Assembly: GCA_002401545.1 (NCBI GenBank)
Contig: NVTJ01000162.1
Span: 1 to 6,627, forward strand
DNA from: Alphaproteobacteria bacterium
GTDB taxonomy: Bacteria; Pseudomonadota; Alphaproteobacteria; Sphingomonadales; Emcibacteraceae
Reading direction: 5' to 3'
DNA length: 6,627 nt
Positions 6,391 through 6,627 of the stretch are shown here, piece after piece. Numbering within the stretch: position 1 is the first letter of the stretch; the number at the start of each line of letters is the position of its first letter. Position numbers and translations under genes: made by a program. The notes beneath the pieces are model-generated. The model worked only from the letters and a program-made list of their open reading frames with translations. It was not told the origin of the DNA and ran no database searches.

Positions 6391-6396
6391 AGCCCG
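6391..6396. repeat. Right junction core AGCCCG (6-bp direct repeat, copy 2)
   Basis: This is an exact copy of the left core. The host side reads CAAACC and continues the interrupted gene, and the element side reads GGATAA. Together with 280-285 it defines the element ends to within the 6 bp. Confidence 0.85.
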
Positions 6397-6627
6397 CAAA
6401 CCAAGAATAGATTCCCAATGCTCAAAACCCAGGGCCAGCATAAAGCGTTTGGCTGTTCGAACCTTCAGTTCTGCCGTACAAAAGCGCGCACAAGGATTTG
6501 GAAGATACTGTTTATGCTTCACAAGGGTGGCAAAGGGTTCCCCGTTTCGTGCCGCACTTTCATAATCAACATATTTCCATTTATCCGGAAACTCAGGGGC
6601 ATATTCGACCCAGTGAATTTGTATGTT

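Larger units (their letters stand above)
6352..6627 (-). pseudogene. PAPS reductase-family protein, 5' part truncated by element insertion
   Basis: The minus-strand frame enters from the window edge and is open for 91 codons. Visible motifs are IHWVEYAPEFPDKW, LPNPCARFCTAELKVRT and LGFEHWESILGLRA. The NPxARFCTxELK and GLRA signatures identify the PAPS reductase-like / PP-loop proteins common in phages. The N-terminal nucleotide-binding loop lies outside the window. The authentic gene ends at the core (6391-6396). Beyond it the frame continues 12 codons into the element (LSLLYVLSQKGC) to a TAG at 6354-6352. The next residues of the original protein, DEPNRV, are found at the far end of the element (279-262). 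The truncated product lacks the C-terminal half with the CPM and C-x2-C motifs and is probably inactive. Confidence 0.85.

Noticed and set aside
280..6396. Insertion sequence with a 6-bp target duplication made by a DDE transposase
   Set aside because: No DDE transposase is encoded, and the element's genes are all tyrosine-recombinase type. The 6-bp repeat is better read as a recombination core.
5979..6410. Plus-strand 143-codon frame
   Set aside because: It is antisense to the start of the 483-aa recombinase and spans the element end and the dyads. The composition is low-complexity and no family is recognisable.
6164..6418. Minus-strand 84-codon frame with a hydrophobic-looking N-terminus (TTG start)
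   Set aside because: It begins inside the interrupted PAPS reductase gene in another frame, crosses the element boundary and runs through the palindromes. The frame matching the known protein family is a different one.

Overview
The window holds one complete mobile element of about 6.1 kb (286-6390), caught inside a coding sequence that it splits in two. The interrupted gene runs on the minus strand and encodes a phage-type member of the phosphoadenosine phosphosulfate (PAPS) reductase / PP-loop family. Its upstream part is at 6391-6627, entering from the right edge, and its downstream part is at 1-285, leaving at the left edge. Both element ends carry the 6-bp sequence AGCCCG (280-285 and 6391-6396). 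Removing the element plus one copy of this core joins the two parts in frame and rebuilds the motif GLRADEP across the junction.

The element carries a single tight minus-strand operon of four genes. In order of transcription they are a 483-aa tyrosine recombinase with every catalytic residue (6103-4652), a 609-aa divergent tyrosine recombinase (4655-2826), a 715-aa divergent tyrosine recombinase with a Cys-rich tail (2829-682), and a 125-aa basic helix-turn-helix protein (685-308). All three junctions are 4-nt ATGA stop/start overlaps, which suggests coupled translation and fixed stoichiometry. The last gene stops only 22 bp from the left end. No cargo gene is visible, so this looks like a self-contained transposition module. 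It resembles the TnpA/TnpB/TnpC set of Tn554-type transposons with one extra large recombinase.

The right end (6104-6390) is the only sizeable noncoding stretch. It holds the operon leader, a ribosome binding site, an AT-rich promoter-like segment and a series of inverted repeats, some of them mutually exclusive. The outermost bases of the element are short inverted repeats (TTATC at each end when read inward). In an excised circle these would flank the 6-bp core symmetrically as GATAA-AGCCCG-TTATC, the layout expected of a tyrosine recombinase crossover site.

The host is probably a proteobacterium, judged from the mixed base composition, strong Shine-Dalgarno sites and protein style. I cannot name it. 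The interrupted gene is of a kind common in phages and prophages, so the surroundings may be a prophage or a plasmid.
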